A stretch of DNA of 49,294 nt from Paraburkholderia sp. SG-MS1 (GTDB taxonomy: Bacteria; Pseudomonadota; Gammaproteobacteria; Burkholderiales; Burkholderiaceae). Positions 8,988 through 18,242 of this stretch are shown piece by piece; the first letter of the stretch is position 1; each line of letters starts with the position of its first letter. The notes beneath the pieces were generated by a model. The model was not told the origin of the DNA, made no database searches, and saw nothing but the letters and a program-made list of their open reading frames with translations. Both the position numbers and the translations under genes were made by a program. The stretch lies in assembly GCF_012275575.1 (NCBI RefSeq), contig NZ_NPIH01000101.1:1-49294 (forward strand), written 5' to 3'.

Positions 8988-9509
8988 ATGCACTTTGCAT
9001 TTTCAACGGTTGTAGGCAGATCGATCGGAAGCGTCGGGAGATGTCGCCGGGGCGCGCTGTGCATGGCGTTGGCGGCGTCGCTCGCCGCCGCGCCGTTGGC
9101 GTGCGGCGCGCAGTCCGCCGCCGCGCCTGTGGCCGGCTCATCTGACACGCCCGCCATAGCGGGCGCGCCAGGCCCCACGGCGGCACCGTCGCCATCCGCT
9201 CCCGACGATACCTTCCTGCTCACCATCTTCCTGCGCCACGACGAATCCAAACCGCTGCCGAAGATCAACGACCAGCTTCGCGCGCAAGGCTTCTTCAAGA
9301 CCTTTCCACCGCCGGGCATCGAAGTCGTGTCGTGGTACGTGATGATGGGCATCGGCCAGGTGGTCACGCTGCGCGTGCCCGCGAGCCGGCTGCGCGAAGT
9401 CAACCGGGCGATCGAGTCGACCGCGTGGGGCGGCTATCGCACCGAGTTTTATCCGACCTACGACTACAAGGCGCAAGCGCAGCATATGCGCGCAACCGAC
9501 GGCAAGTAG
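8988..9509 (+). CDS. Exported hypothetical protein
   Basis: A 173-residue protein with a long N-terminal region (~20 residues including RCRRG) and then a hydrophobic signal stretch ALCMALAASLAAAPLACGAQS, giving likely Sec export (cleavage near ~43). A Pro/Ala/Ser-rich linker follows, then a compact mature domain (~70-165) with LLTIFLRHDESKPL and GIGQVVTLRVPASRLREVNRAIE. The conserved-looking second half suggests a folded periplasmic domain, but I do not recognise the family. ATG 8988 has GGGAG 7 nt upstream; the frame is open further left without a better start. Confidence 0.7.
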   Translation: MHFAFSTVVGRSIGSVGRCRRGALCMALAASLAAAPLACGAQSAAAPVAGSSDTPAIAGAPGPTAAPSPSAPDDTFLLTIFLRHDESKPLPKINDQLRAQGFFKTFPPPGIEVVSWYVMMGIGQVVTLRVPASRLREVNRAIESTAWGGYRTEFYPTYDYKAQAQHMRATDGK

Positions 9510-9702
9510 CGGCGAGCGTGCACTCAGTTGGTTGTCAACACGCTGCTATCGTTCTAACGACGCGGTGCAACATGCATGTGGGACGGCGCGGCGCGGGTTT
9601 ACGCGCCCGCGAGCTAGGTCGATAATGCCCCGGTCGTTCCGGCCCCGAACTTACGGCGCACGTTGTGCCGACCCGGCTCGCTCCATCTGACCCACCGCCC
9701 TC

Positions 9703-11049
9703 GTGTTGAAAACTTCGCGTTTTTTCGACCTGCTGCGTATCCCTGGCTTCAAGCCGCTGGCCGCCGCCACTCTCATGCTCGGTGTGGCGATGTCGTTCAC
9801 CGCGCCGTATCTATCGCTGTTCGGCGTCGAGCGCGCCGGCATGACGCCGTTCAGGCTCGGCGTCTTCATGACACTGATCGCCGCGAGCGGGGTGCTCGCC
9901 AGCACGCTCGCCGGCCGGTGGACCGATAAGAGTGGACAGCATCGGCCTTTGCTGCTGGCTGCGCTGGTGGCCGCCGCGCTTGGCTATCTGTGCCTGTGCG
10001 TCGTGCGCGATTACCGGCTGCTGCTGCTGGTCGGCATCGTCTTCATCGGCGCGGGCGGCTCGGCCATCTCGATGGTGTTCGCGTTCAGCCGCGCGGCGCT
10101 GCCGGTGCCGGACCCCGGCGAGCGCGTGTTCGCGAGCGCGACGTTGCGGACCATCCTGTCTGCGGCGTGGGTATTCGGGCCATCGGTGGGCGCCTTGGTG
10201 CTTGCGGCCACCAGCTTTTATGGACTCTTTCTGTTCGCGGCGGCGAGCTTCGCGACCTGCGCGTTCATCGTCTGGCGGATGCGCGAGCCGCAAGGTCATC
10301 TGGGCGATCACACGGTGCAGGACACCGCGTCCGAACCGTCGGCGTCGATCACGGTCCCGCCGCTGACCGCGCCGGGCGAGGACGCGCACGAAGACCTGCC
10401 CGGCGTCGCGTCGGCCAACGACATCGGCCGCGCGGTGGCCGCGCTCACGCTGCTCGGCCTCGCCGCGAACGCGACGATGATCGTGCTGCCGCTCTACATC
10501 GTGCATGGTTTGAACGGCTCGCATCTGGACGTTTCGGTGATGCTCGGCCTCGGCGCGCTAATGGAAATTCCGATGATGCTCGCGCTCGGCGCGAAGTCGT
10601 CGGCGCTGCACAAGCCGAACTGGCTGGCCGCGTGCGCGGCGGTGCATGCGGTGTATTTCGTCGGGATGTCGCTCGCGGGCAACGTCAACGTGCTGATCCC
10701 GATGCAGATGCTCAATGCGTTCGTGGTCGCCGTGACTTCGTGTCTCGGCATGACCTACGTGCAGGACCTGATGCCGCACTCGCCCGGCCGCGCCACCGCG
10801 CTGTTCTTCAACGCGGCGCGGGTCGGCTCGATTCTGTCGGGCGTGTTGTCGGGCCTGCTGGTGCAGGCGTTCAGCTATCGCGGCACATTTCTGTTCTGCG
10901 GCTTGCTGGCGCTCTGTGCATGGGTGCTGTTCGCGGTGCCCGGGTATCGTTATCCGCTGATGTGGCGCGCGGTGAAGCGCTTCGCACGCGAACAGTATGC
11001 CAAGCTGCAGGCGAAGCGGCGTCAACGGGTGACGGGGCGTGGCGAATGA
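9703..11049 (+). CDS. MFS transporter, SetA/SetB-like sugar efflux
   Basis: A 448-residue major-facilitator protein with about 12 transmembrane helices split by a cytoplasmic loop (~200-240) rich in acidic and polar residues. The N-terminal PLAAATLMLGVAMSFTAPYL, the loop motif GRWTDKSGQHRPLL after helix 2 and the FGPSVGALV segment resemble the sugar-efflux transporter (SET) family. SET proteins export glucose/lactose-type sugars or analogues by proton antiport; the substrate here is not established. GTG 9703 is the apparent start but its ribosome site is weak, so a TTG two codons in or another start is possible. It is followed by a GNRA-loop hairpin. Confidence 0.85.
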   Translation: MLKTSRFFDLLRIPGFKPLAAATLMLGVAMSFTAPYLSLFGVERAGMTPFRLGVFMTLIAASGVLASTLAGRWTDKSGQHRPLLLAALVAAALGYLCLCVVRDYRLLLLVGIVFIGAGGSAISMVFAFSRAALPVPDPGERVFASATLRTILSAAWVFGPSVGALVLAATSFYGLFLFAAASFATCAFIVWRMREPQGHLGDHTVQDTASEPSASITVPPLTAPGEDAHEDLPGVASANDIGRAVAALTLLGLAANATMIVLPLYIVHGLNGSHLDVSVMLGLGALMEIPMMLALGAKSSALHKPNWLAACAAVHAVYFVGMSLAGNVNVLIPMQMLNAFVVAVTSCLGMTYVQDLMPHSPGRATALFFNAARVGSILSGVLSGLLVQAFSYRGTFLFCGLLALCAWVLFAVPGYRYPLMWRAVKRFAREQYAKLQAKRRQRVTGRGE

Positions 11050-11151
11050 GGTGACGCACGCGAGCGCGATGTGGCACATCGGCAGCCGCATGCGTGCCCG
11101 CCAGGCATAGAGGCGTGAATAACGCACGCGCCAGGAACTTTACGTTACGCC

Positions 11152-11181
11152 ACGCCTCTGCAAAGAGGCGTATCGTCTTTT
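11152..11181 (+). terminator. Hairpin with GCAA tetraloop, candidate terminator
   Basis: A perfect 8-bp stem ACGCCTCT / AGAGGCGT closes a GCAA (GNRA) tetraloop at 11160-11163 and is followed by ATCGTCTTTT. It lies 100 bp after the MFS stop. It may be an intrinsic terminator with a slightly displaced U tract. Confidence 0.5.
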
Positions 11182-11345
11182 CACGCGCGCGGCGATGCGC
11201 GCTGCGCATGTCGGAATGAACCAGACGGCTACGGCATGTCCGGCATGCTTGCCTCCACGCGACTAAAGTAGCTTGCGTGGGTGAGGCGAGGCCGCCTGCT
11301 TCACCGCTGAATTTGCGGCTGAATCGACCGTTGAGTTCATCGCCG

Positions 11346-11470
11346 AGGCAACAGCCAGGCAACAGCCAGGCAACAGCCAGGCAACGACGGAGCAAAAACC
11401 AGGCAACGACGGAGCCGCAACCAGAGCTGCCACCGGCATAACACCCGGCATAACACCCGGCGCAACAACC
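11346..11470. repeat. Cluster of short tandem repeats upstream of 6PGDH
   Basis: Three repeat families lie back to back. First come three perfect copies of the 11-mer AGGCAACAGCC (11346-11378). Then the 15-mer AGGCAACGACGGAGC occurs twice (11379-11393, 11401-11415). Last come two perfect copies of the 12-mer GGCATAACACCC plus a degenerate third (11435-11470). No palindromic structure is obvious. The block occupies the upstream leader of the gene at 11534. Confidence 0.9.
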
Positions 11471-11533
11471 GCATCGCAGCAACACGCCGAACCCACATCG
11501 GGCAGCGCAACGAGCCACCTTCCGGAGCGAGAT

Positions 11534-12574
11534 ATGCAGCTAGGCATGATTGGATTAGGGCGCATGGGCGCCGACATGGTGCGACGCCTGACCAAAGGCG
11601 GTCAGCAATGCATCGCCTACGACGTGCAGTCCGCCGCGGTAGACCGGCTGAAGCAGGAAGGCGTGGCGGGCGCGGCGTCGCTGCAGGACCTCGTCGCGCA
11701 ACTCGAGAAGCCGCGCGCCGTGTGGCTGATGGTGCCGGCCGCCGTCGTCGACGCGACACTCGAAAAGCTCGTGCCCTTGCTGGAACCCGGCGACGTCGTG
11801 ATCGACGGCGGCAACTCCTACTATCACGACGACATCCGCCGGGCCAACGAACTCGGCGCACGCCAGCTTCACTATGTGGACGTCGGCACGAGCGGCGGCG
11901 TTGCGGGCCGCGAGCGGGGCTACTGCCTGATGATCGGCGGCGAGCCTGAGGTCGTGAAGCGGCTCGAACCGATTTTCGCGACGCTCGCGCCGGGCGCCGC
12001 CGCGGCGCCGCCCACCCCGGGCCGCACCGCGACGAGCGGGAGCACTGCCGACCAGGGCTTCCTGCATTGCGGACCGCAAGGCGCGGGGCACTTCGTGAAG
12101 ATGGTCCACAACGGCATCGAATACGGCATCATGGCCGCCTATGCGGAAGGCCTGAACATTCTGCGCCACGCCGATGCCGGCAAGCACGCGCGCGAAGCCG
12201 ATGCGGAAACCTCGCCGCTGCGGCGTCCCGAGCTGTACCAATACGATCTGAATCTCGCCGAGGTCACCGAAGTCTGGCGGCGCGGCAGTGTGATCGGCTC
12301 GTGGCTGCTCGACCTGATCGCGGGGTCGCTCGTCAGCGACGCCGATCTGCAGAATTACACCGGCCGCGTCTCCGATTCGGGCGAGGGCCGCTGGACGGTG
12401 GCCGCCGCGATCGACGAAGGCGTGCCCACGCCGGTGCTCAGCGCGGCGTTGTTCGCGCGCTTCAGTTCGCGCGGCGAAGCGGACTTCGCGAACCGCGTGC
12501 TATCGGCCATGCGGCATGATTTCGGCGGCCACGTCGAAAAAACGGCCGAGCCGGGCAGTGCGCCAAAGGGCTGA
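11534..12574 (+). CDS. gnd: 6-phosphogluconate dehydrogenase, decarboxylating (short NAD-type)
   Basis: This enzyme oxidatively decarboxylates 6-phosphogluconate to ribulose 5-phosphate. It has 346 residues, the length range of the short GndA/YqeC-type enzymes rather than the ~470-residue classical form. Visible: Rossmann motif MIGLGRMGAD (~4-13), the substrate segment VIDGGNSYYHDD, and the catalytic helix GAGHFVKMVHNGIEYG, with the conserved Lys and the HNGIEY signature. A Pro/Thr/Ser-rich insert (APPTPGRTATSGST) lies just before that catalytic segment and looks like a loop extension. The start is fixed by GGAG 6 nt upstream. The same frame stays open for 83 codons upstream through the repeats but offers no ATG/GTG/TTG. 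It may feed pentose phosphate to the phosphoketolase at 14657. Confidence 0.92.
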   Translation: MQLGMIGLGRMGADMVRRLTKGGQQCIAYDVQSAAVDRLKQEGVAGAASLQDLVAQLEKPRAVWLMVPAAVVDATLEKLVPLLEPGDVVIDGGNSYYHDDIRRANELGARQLHYVDVGTSGGVAGRERGYCLMIGGEPEVVKRLEPIFATLAPGAAAAPPTPGRTATSGSTADQGFLHCGPQGAGHFVKMVHNGIEYGIMAAYAEGLNILRHADAGKHAREADAETSPLRRPELYQYDLNLAEVTEVWRRGSVIGSWLLDLIAGSLVSDADLQNYTGRVSDSGEGRWTVAAAIDEGVPTPVLSAALFARFSSRGEADFANRVLSAMRHDFGGHVEKTAEPGSAPKG

Positions 12575-12645
12575 GCGGAGCGCCCACCGAAGAGCTCACT
12601 GCAACCCTCACCGAGGCGCACCCACTTTCAGCCAAGGACCCCGCG

Positions 12646-13338
12646 ATGCCAGACACTCCCTCCACGCCGCACGACGTCGTGTTTCTGTTCGACTGCGACA
12701 ACACCCTGCTCGACAACGATCACGTGCTCACGGACTTGCGCGCGCACATGACCCGGGAGTTCGGCGCGGAGAACAGCGCGCGCTACTGGCAGATCTTCGA
12801 GGATCTGCGCGCGGAGCTGGGCTATGCCGATTACCTGGGTGCGCTGCAGCGTTACCGGGTGGAGCATCCGCGCGACACGCGGCTGCTGTTGATGGCGTCG
12901 TTCCTGATCGGGTATCCGTTCGCGAACCGGCTCTATCCGGGCGCGCTGGATGCGTTGCGGCATCTGGGCACGCGCGGGCCCACGGTGATTCTCTCCGACG
13001 GCGACGTGGTGTTCCAGCCGCGCAAGATTGCGCGTTCGGGCTTGTGGGACGAAGTCGAGGGTCGTGTGCTGATTTACATCCACAAGGAACTGATGCTCGA
13101 TCAGGTGATGGAATGCTACCCGGCGCGCCACTACGTGATGGTCGACGACAAGCTGCGGATCCTCACGGCCATGAAGAAGGCATGGGGCGGAAAGCTGACA
13201 ACGGTCTTTCCACGCCAGGGGCACTATGCTGTCGATCCGAAGGAGATTGCAAGCAATCCGCCTGCCGATGTAAGCATCGAGCGGATTGGTGAGCTGGCCG
13301 ATTTCGACGTCGATGCGTTGATGGGCGCGCGCGGGTAG
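12646..13338 (+). CDS. HAD-superfamily hydrolase
   Basis: A 230-residue haloacid-dehalogenase-type hydrolase. Motif I FDCDNTLLDND carries the nucleophile Asp and the +2 Asp. Motif II ILSDGD supplies the Ser. Motif III is the Lys in IHKE, and motif IV is VMVDDK. A helical cap lies between motifs I and II (class I architecture). It is therefore a likely phosphatase on a small phosphorylated metabolite. It follows the 6PGDH gene by 71 bp on the same strand and may share its transcript, which would suggest a sugar-phosphate substrate; that is inference. Confidence 0.88.
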   Translation: MPDTPSTPHDVVFLFDCDNTLLDNDHVLTDLRAHMTREFGAENSARYWQIFEDLRAELGYADYLGALQRYRVEHPRDTRLLLMASFLIGYPFANRLYPGALDALRHLGTRGPTVILSDGDVVFQPRKIARSGLWDEVEGRVLIYIHKELMLDQVMECYPARHYVMVDDKLRILTAMKKAWGGKLTTVFPRQGHYAVDPKEIASNPPADVSIERIGELADFDVDALMGARG

Positions 13339-13401
13339 ACGCAGCGCTCTTCGTCTGCGTGCGCGCCGCCCGCAGGTCCGTGTATCTGATGGCGGGCGAC
13401 A

Positions 13402-13428
13402 CGCAGACGCGCAGACGCAGACGCAGCA
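13402..13428. repeat. Short GCAGAC-type repeat
   Basis: Four near-tandem ACGCAG/GCAGAC units lie between the convergent ends of the HAD and ankyrin genes. They are low complexity and probably without function. Confidence 0.6.
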
Positions 13429-13430
13429 CG

Positions 13431-13967
13431 TCAGGCGCCCAACTCCTTCAACCGCGCCTGCGCCTCGCCGGCTCCCATGCGCGCGGCTGCGTCGCTGGCC
13501 TTCACGCCGTTCGCGTCGTGAGCATTCGGGTTCGCGCCGTGCGCAATCAGCAAGTCCACGATCGCGGTGCGATTGAACATCGCGGCCACCATCAGCGCGG
13601 TGCGGCCGTCCGGCGATGCGCCCTCGACGTCCGCGCCGTGCGCAAGCAACGTCTCGATGACCTTGTCGAAGCCCTTGAACGCGGCACCGGCGATCGGCGT
13701 CTGGCCGTTATCGTTGCGCAGATCCGGATCGGCGCCGCGCTCGAGCAGCGCGCGCACCGCATCCACGTGACCGTGGTAGCTCGCGAGCATCACGAGACTG
13801 TCGCCCTTGTCGTTACGCAGATTCGGCGGCACGCCTTTTTCGAGCACTGCGGCGAGCATCGATGCATCGCCGCGCCGCGCGAGGTCGAAGACCTCCTGGG
13901 CGAGTGCGAGCAGTTCGGGATCGATCTGCGCTCGGGACGGCGGGGCGGTATTGGCGGAGTCCGTCAA
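13431..13967 (-). CDS. Ankyrin-repeat protein
   Basis: A 178-residue protein made of an N-terminal helix (QIDPELLALAQEVFDLARRGD) and about four ankyrin repeats, each with the (G)-x-TPL/TAL-like turn and ALLERGAD/LLAHGAD helix ends (KGDSLVMLASYHGHVDAVRALLERGAD, then GQTPI, GRTALMVA, GVKASDAA). It is a protein-protein interaction module with no catalytic domain and no signal peptide. The start is TTG 13967, because AAGGAG sits 7 nt upstream; the longer open frame to 14018 has no ribosome site. Such small ankyrin proteins are often found near catalase or metabolic genes in this group; the partner here is unknown. Confidence 0.85.
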   Translation of the reverse strand: MTDSANTAPPSRAQIDPELLALAQEVFDLARRGDASMLAAVLEKGVPPNLRNDKGDSLVMLASYHGHVDAVRALLERGADPDLRNDNGQTPIAGAAFKGFDKVIETLLAHGADVEGASPDGRTALMVAAMFNRTAIVDLLIAHGANPNAHDANGVKASDAAARMGAGEAQARLKELGA

Positions 13968-14062
13968 TGAAATCTCCTTGCTATCGATGAGGGCGCCACG
14001 GCGGCGCCAGGACAGCAATCAGGATACACATTATCTCTCGCGGATGCCCGCCCGGCGGCGCG

Positions 14063-14188
14063 CTAGCCGGCGCCGAACAGCTTGACCAGGACGCCGAACA
14101 GGCCGATCAGGATAGTCAGTCCCGCGCTCAGCAACACGATCGACAGGACAAGGGTCACGAGCACTTTGGCGGGACTGGGTTTAGACAT
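14063..14188 (-). CDS. 41-residue single-pass membrane protein
   Basis: A short reading frame encodes MSKPSPAKVLVTLVLSIV and then a continuous hydrophobic helix (residues ~9-37) ending KLFGAG. The Lys residues at the ends fit a single-pass inner-membrane peptide. There is no frame-breaking codon, and codon use is G/C-ending as in neighbours. The ribosome site is weak. It is divergent from the long leader of phosphoketolase and 96 bp upstream of the ankyrin start, same strand. Small hydrophobic proteins of this kind are often missed. Confidence 0.65.
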   Translation of the reverse strand: MSKPSPAKVLVTLVLSIVLLSAGLTILIGLFGVLVKLFGAG

Positions 14189-14656
14189 GGCGGTCGTTAT
14201 AGGTGAAGGGAAGGGGAGCGGGACGTGTCAGACGCGTGCCGCCGCTGCGCATTCGGTTGGGTGGTGTCGAGCGGTCGCGCCAGTTTAGCCAGCGTGCCGG
14301 GTTCGATCGGGACGTGTTCGGAGTCTAGCGCAAGACGGCGTTCGCGCATCTCGCCACCGACGCTGGCGGCGCATTGCGCGAAAACGTCGAACCATGGCGC
14401 GCGCCGTCTGTCACACTCGCGTGACGAGCGCGGGCGACACTCGGGAAACAGCCGTGAAATCCCGGCTGATGCAGCTGCGCAGATCGGCCCACGCCACCTG
14501 CGCCGCGCATGACGCAGCGGCCCCGCTATCGCTTTCACGGGCCTTACTGACGCTATCGACGCCATCGGCATAACGACGCCTCATCACGCCATCATCACGA
14601 ACACCCGCTGCAGCACCCGCTAACCTGCCTGACAGTCCTTTTCAAGGAGTGACGCC
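14189..14656. other. 468-bp intergenic region upstream of phosphoketolase
   Basis: This probably contains the xfp-ackA promoter and leader. The end of the region has a strong Shine-Dalgarno (AAGGAG, 8 nt before the ATG). A minus-strand frame (14197-14571) has coding-like codon use over its second half but no ribosome site and no recognisable family, so I do not call it. No repeats, RNA genes or clear operators were seen. Confidence 0.4.
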
Positions 14657-17050
14657 ATGGTTGAAGCAAGCTCGCATCCCGCTCCGTCCCAAACGCTGGA
14701 CCCCGACACGCTGCGCAAGATGGATCGCTATTGGCGCGCGTGCAATTATCTGTCGGTAGGCATGATCTATCTGCGCGACAATCCGCTGCTGCGCGAACCG
14801 CTCAAACCCGAACACATCAAGAACCGGCTGCTCGGCCACTGGGGCTCGGACCCGGGCCAGAGCTTCGTACTCGTGCATCTGAACCGGCTGATCCGCAAGC
14901 TCGATCTGGACGTGATCTATCTATCCGGCCCCGGACATGGCGCGCCGGCGAGTCTTGCGCACTGTTATCTCGAAGGCCACTACTCGGAAATCTATCCGGA
15001 CCGCAGCGAAGACGAGGCCGGCATGCGGCGCTTCTTCCGGCAGTTCTCGTTTCCCGGAGGCATCGGTTCGCATTGCACGCCGGAGACGCCGGGCTCGATC
15101 CACGAAGGCGGCGAACTCGGCTACAGCCTGTCGCACGGCTACGGCGCCGCGTTCGATAACCCCGAGCTGATCGTCGCCGTGATGATCGGCGACGGCGAGG
15201 CGGAAACCGGGCCGCTCGCCACCTCATGGCATTCGAACAAATTCCTCAACCCGATCCGCGATGGCGCGGTGCTGCCGGTGCTGCATCTGAACGGCTACAA
15301 GATCGCCAATCCGACCATCCTCGCACGGATTCCCCGCGAGGAACTCGAAGCGCTGCTGATCGGCTATGGGCACAAGCCGTATTTCGTCGAAGGCGACGAT
15401 CCCGACACGATGCATCAGCAGATGGCTGCCACGCTCGAACAGTGCATCGGCGAAATCCGCGCGATCCAGCAGCATGCGCGCGCGAATCGCGACGCGACGC
15501 GGCCGCGCTGGCCGATGATCGTGCTGCGCTCGCCGAAAGGCTGGACCGGCCCGAAGGAAGTCGACGGTCACAAGGTGGAAGGCTCGTGGCGCGCGCACCA
15601 GGTGCCGGTGCTCGATCCGGTCACCAATGGCAAGAGCCTGAAACTGGTCGAGGGCTGGCTGCGCAGCTATGGGCCCGAGTCGCTGTTCGACGCGGGTGGC
15701 CGTCTGGTCGACGAACTGCGCGAACTCGCGCCCGAGGGCGCGCGCCGCATCAGCGCGAACCCGCATGCGAACGGCGGGTTGCTGTGCAAGGCGCTCGACA
15801 TGCCGCCGTTTCGCGACTACGCGGTGACGGTGAAAAAGCCGGCCGCTTCGTACACGTCGCCGACCGGCGTGCTAGGCAAGTTTCTGTGCGACGTGATGCG
15901 CAAGAACATGACGAACTTCCGCCTGTTCGGTCCCGACGAAACCGCGAGCAACAAGCTCAACGCGGTCTATGAAGCGTCGCCGAAAACCTGGCTCGCCGAC
16001 ACCGAACCCGGTGACGCGGACGGCGGCGAACTCGCGCCCGACGGCCGCGTGATGGAAATGCTCAGCGAACACACGCTCGAAGGCTGGTTCGAAGGCTACG
16101 TGCTGACCGGCCGGCATGGCCTGTTCGCGACCTACGAGGCGTTCGTCCACGTGATCGACTCGATGTTCAACCAGCACGCGAAGTGGCTGGAGAAGGCCAA
16201 GCGCGAGCTGGGCTGGCGCCAGCCGGTGCCGTCGATCAACCTGCTGATCACGTCGCTCGTCTGGCGTCAGGATCACAACGGCTTCACGCATCAGGATCCA
16301 GGCTTTCTCGACGTCGTCACCAATAAAAGCCCGGACGTGGTGCGCATCTATCTGCCGCCGGATGGCAACTGCCTGTTGAGCGTGGCCGATCATTGCCTGC
16401 GCTCGCGCGATTACGTCAACGTGATCGTGTCCGACAAGCAGCCGCATCCGCAGTATCTCGACATGGACGCGGCCGTCACGCATTGCACGAAGGGCATCGG
16501 TATCTGGGACTGGGCGTCGACCGATCAGGGCGTCGAGCCGGACGTGGTGATCGCCTGCGCGGGCGACATCGCGACGATGGAAGCGCTCGCCGCCGTGCAG
16601 ATTCTGAAGGAGCGCTTCGCCGCGCTGAAGATCCGCTTCGTCAACGTGGTCGATCTGTTCCGCTTGATGCCCGAGCATGCGCATCCGCACGGACTGTCCG
16701 ACCGTGATTTCGATTCGCTGTTCACCACCAGCAAGCCGGTGATCTTCAACTTCCATTCGTATGCGTCGCTCGTGCACAAGCTCACCTATAACCGCGCGAA
16801 TCACGAGAATTTGCATGTGCACGGCTATCACGAGAAAGGCAACATCAACACGCCGCTCGAACTGGCGATCGTCAATCAGGTCGACCGCTTTTCGCTCGCG
16901 ATCGACGTGATCGATCGCGTGCCGGCCTTGCGCGGCGTCGGCGATCATGCGAAGGAATGGCTGCGCGGGCAGGTCATCGAGCATCTCGCGTATGCGCATG
17001 CCGAGGGTATCGACAAGGAAGAGATCCGCAACTGGACCTGGAAGAGCTGA
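14657..17050 (+). CDS. xfp: Xylulose-5-phosphate/fructose-6-phosphate phosphoketolase
   Basis: This thiamine-diphosphate enzyme splits xylulose 5-phosphate (and/or fructose 6-phosphate) with phosphate into acetyl phosphate plus glyceraldehyde 3-phosphate (or erythrose 4-phosphate). At 797 residues it is full length for the family. Visible: N-terminal [36 protein letters not shown], the TPP-binding [19 protein letters not shown], the [20 protein letters not shown] segment of the pyrimidine domain, and the C-terminal [14 protein letters not shown] strong AAGGAG precedes the ATG. Acetate kinase follows after 12 bp, so the pair converts sugar phosphate to acetate with ATP formation. Cytoplasmic. 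Confidence 0.97.
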   Translation: MVEASSHPAPSQTLDPDTLRKMDRYWRACNYLSVGMIYLRDNPLLREPLKPEHIKNRLLGHWGSDPGQSFVLVHLNRLIRKLDLDVIYLSGPGHGAPASLAHCYLEGHYSEIYPDRSEDEAGMRRFFRQFSFPGGIGSHCTPETPGSIHEGGELGYSLSHGYGAAFDNPELIVAVMIGDGEAETGPLATSWHSNKFLNPIRDGAVLPVLHLNGYKIANPTILARIPREELEALLIGYGHKPYFVEGDDPDTMHQQMAATLEQCIGEIRAIQQHARANRDATRPRWPMIVLRSPKGWTGPKEVDGHKVEGSWRAHQVPVLDPVTNGKSLKLVEGWLRSYGPESLFDAGGRLVDELRELAPEGARRISANPHANGGLLCKALDMPPFRDYAVTVKKPAASYTSPTGVLGKFLCDVMRKNMTNFRLFGPDETASNKLNAVYEASPKTWLADTEPGDADGGELAPDGRVMEMLSEHTLEGWFEGYVLTGRHGLFATYEAFVHVIDSMFNQHAKWLEKAKRELGWRQPVPSINLLITSLVWRQDHNGFTHQDPGFLDVVTNKSPDVVRIYLPPDGNCLLSVADHCLRSRDYVNVIVSDKQPHPQYLDMDAAVTHCTKGIGIWDWASTDQGVEPDVVIACAGDIATMEALAAVQILKERFAALKIRFVNVVDLFRLMPEHAHPHGLSDRDFDSLFTTSKPVIFNFHSYASLVHKLTYNRANHENLHVHGYHEKGNINTPLELAIVNQVDRFSLAIDVIDRVPALRGVGDHAKEWLRGQVIEHLAYAHAEGIDKEEIRNWTWKS

Positions 17051-17062
17051 GCGAGGGCGACG

Positions 17063-18220
17063 ATGCACACGGAAGACGCAGCGGCGAAGCAAACGATTCT
17101 GGTGCTCAACAGCGGCTCGTCGTCGCTGAAATTCGGGCTGTTCGCACACGTGGACGACGATGAATCCCTGCTGCTGGAGGGCAGCGCCGAGGGGATCGGC
17201 CGCAGCGACGGGAGCTTGCGGATCAGTTCGCCCGACGGCGGCGTGCTGGTGCAGCAGGAGCACGTGCTGGAGTCGCAAACCGATGCATTGCGCAAGCTCT
17301 CGCAGGTGCTGGCGCAACAGCACCATGCGCAGCCGGCGGCGCTCGGCCATCGGGTCGTGCATGGCGGCCCGCATTTGCGCGCGCATCAGCGCATCACGCC
17401 CGAGCTGCGCCGCCGTCTGCAGGAGGCGGTGCACTTCGCGCCGCTGCATATTCCACCGGCGCTCGCGCTGATCGACGAGGCCACGAAGATTTTCGGCGGC
17501 GCGGCGCATTTCGCCTGTTTCGACACGGCGTTCCATACGACGCTGCCGCCGCGCGCGGCGCAACTCGCGTTGCCGCGCCGCTATGCGCAGGCCGGCGTGA
17601 TCCGCTACGGCTTTCACGGGCTTTCGTACGAATCGCTGGTGACGCAGCTCGGCTCGCAGATGCCCTCACGCGCGGTGTTCGCGCATCTCGGCAACGGTTC
17701 GAGCGTGTGTGCGTTGCGCGATGGCCAATCGATCGATACGTCAATGGGTCTCACGCCGACCGGCGGCGTGCCGATGGGCACGCGTTGCGGCGATCTCGAT
17801 CCCGGTGTGCTGCTGTATCTGATGCGCGTCGAGAAGCTCGGTGCGGATGCATTGGAGACGCTGCTCAATCGTCACAGCGGCCTCGCCGGTTATGCCGACG
17901 GCGAGAGCGATATGCAGGCGCTGGAAAAGCGCGCGGCGGCGGGCGACGCGAACGCATCGCTCGCGCTCGACGTGTTCGCGGGCGCGGTGCGCAAGACGAT
18001 CGGCGGCTATGCGGCGTTGCTCGGCGGGATCGATCTGCTGGTGTTCACGGGCGGGATCGGCGAACACAGCGCCACGATTCGCCGGCGCGTGTGCGACGGG
18101 CTCGCTTTCATGGGGCTGACGGAAGGCGATCCGGCTGGCAAGGTGATGACGCTTCACACTGAAGAGGAAAAGCAGATAGCACGGCATTGCCGGACGTTGT
18201 TGCGAGCAGAGGCCGGCTGA
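17063..18220 (+). CDS. ackA: Acetate kinase
   Basis: This enzyme interconverts acetyl phosphate + ADP and acetate + ATP. It has 385 residues, in the family range. The phosphate-loop signature LVLNSGSSSLKF is at ~14-25. Also visible are RVVHGG, the HLGNGSSVCAL motif, the DTSMGLTPTGGVPMGTRCGDLDPG block, and the late FTGGIGEHS nucleotide-binding motif. It lies 12 bp behind xfp in what is clearly a two-gene operon, so acetyl phosphate from phosphoketolase is its expected substrate. No phosphotransacetylase gene is present beside it. Confidence 0.96.
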   Translation: MHTEDAAAKQTILVLNSGSSSLKFGLFAHVDDDESLLLEGSAEGIGRSDGSLRISSPDGGVLVQQEHVLESQTDALRKLSQVLAQQHHAQPAALGHRVVHGGPHLRAHQRITPELRRRLQEAVHFAPLHIPPALALIDEATKIFGGAAHFACFDTAFHTTLPPRAAQLALPRRYAQAGVIRYGFHGLSYESLVTQLGSQMPSRAVFAHLGNGSSVCALRDGQSIDTSMGLTPTGGVPMGTRCGDLDPGVLLYLMRVEKLGADALETLLNRHSGLAGYADGESDMQALEKRAAAGDANASLALDVFAGAVRKTIGGYAALLGGIDLLVFTGGIGEHSATIRRRVCDGLAFMGLTEGDPAGKVMTLHTEEEKQIARHCRTLLRAEAG

Positions 18221-18242
18221 GGCCGTTACCGTCTCTTGCGCT

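Noticed and set aside
10871..11518. Minus-strand frame with Cys/Gly/Tyr/Leu repeats (GCYAGCYAGG-like).
   Set aside because: The repeat peptides are merely the translated tandem DNA repeats, the frame overlaps the end of the MFS gene in antisense, and there is no ribosome site.
14197..14571. Minus-strand 124-codon frame before xfp.
   Set aside because: Some coding-like codon use, but no ribosome site and no family; kept only as a note in the intergenic entry.
15872..17617. 581-codon minus-strand open frame over phosphoketolase and acetate kinase.
   Set aside because: Antisense to two unmistakable enzymes; composition is shadow-like.
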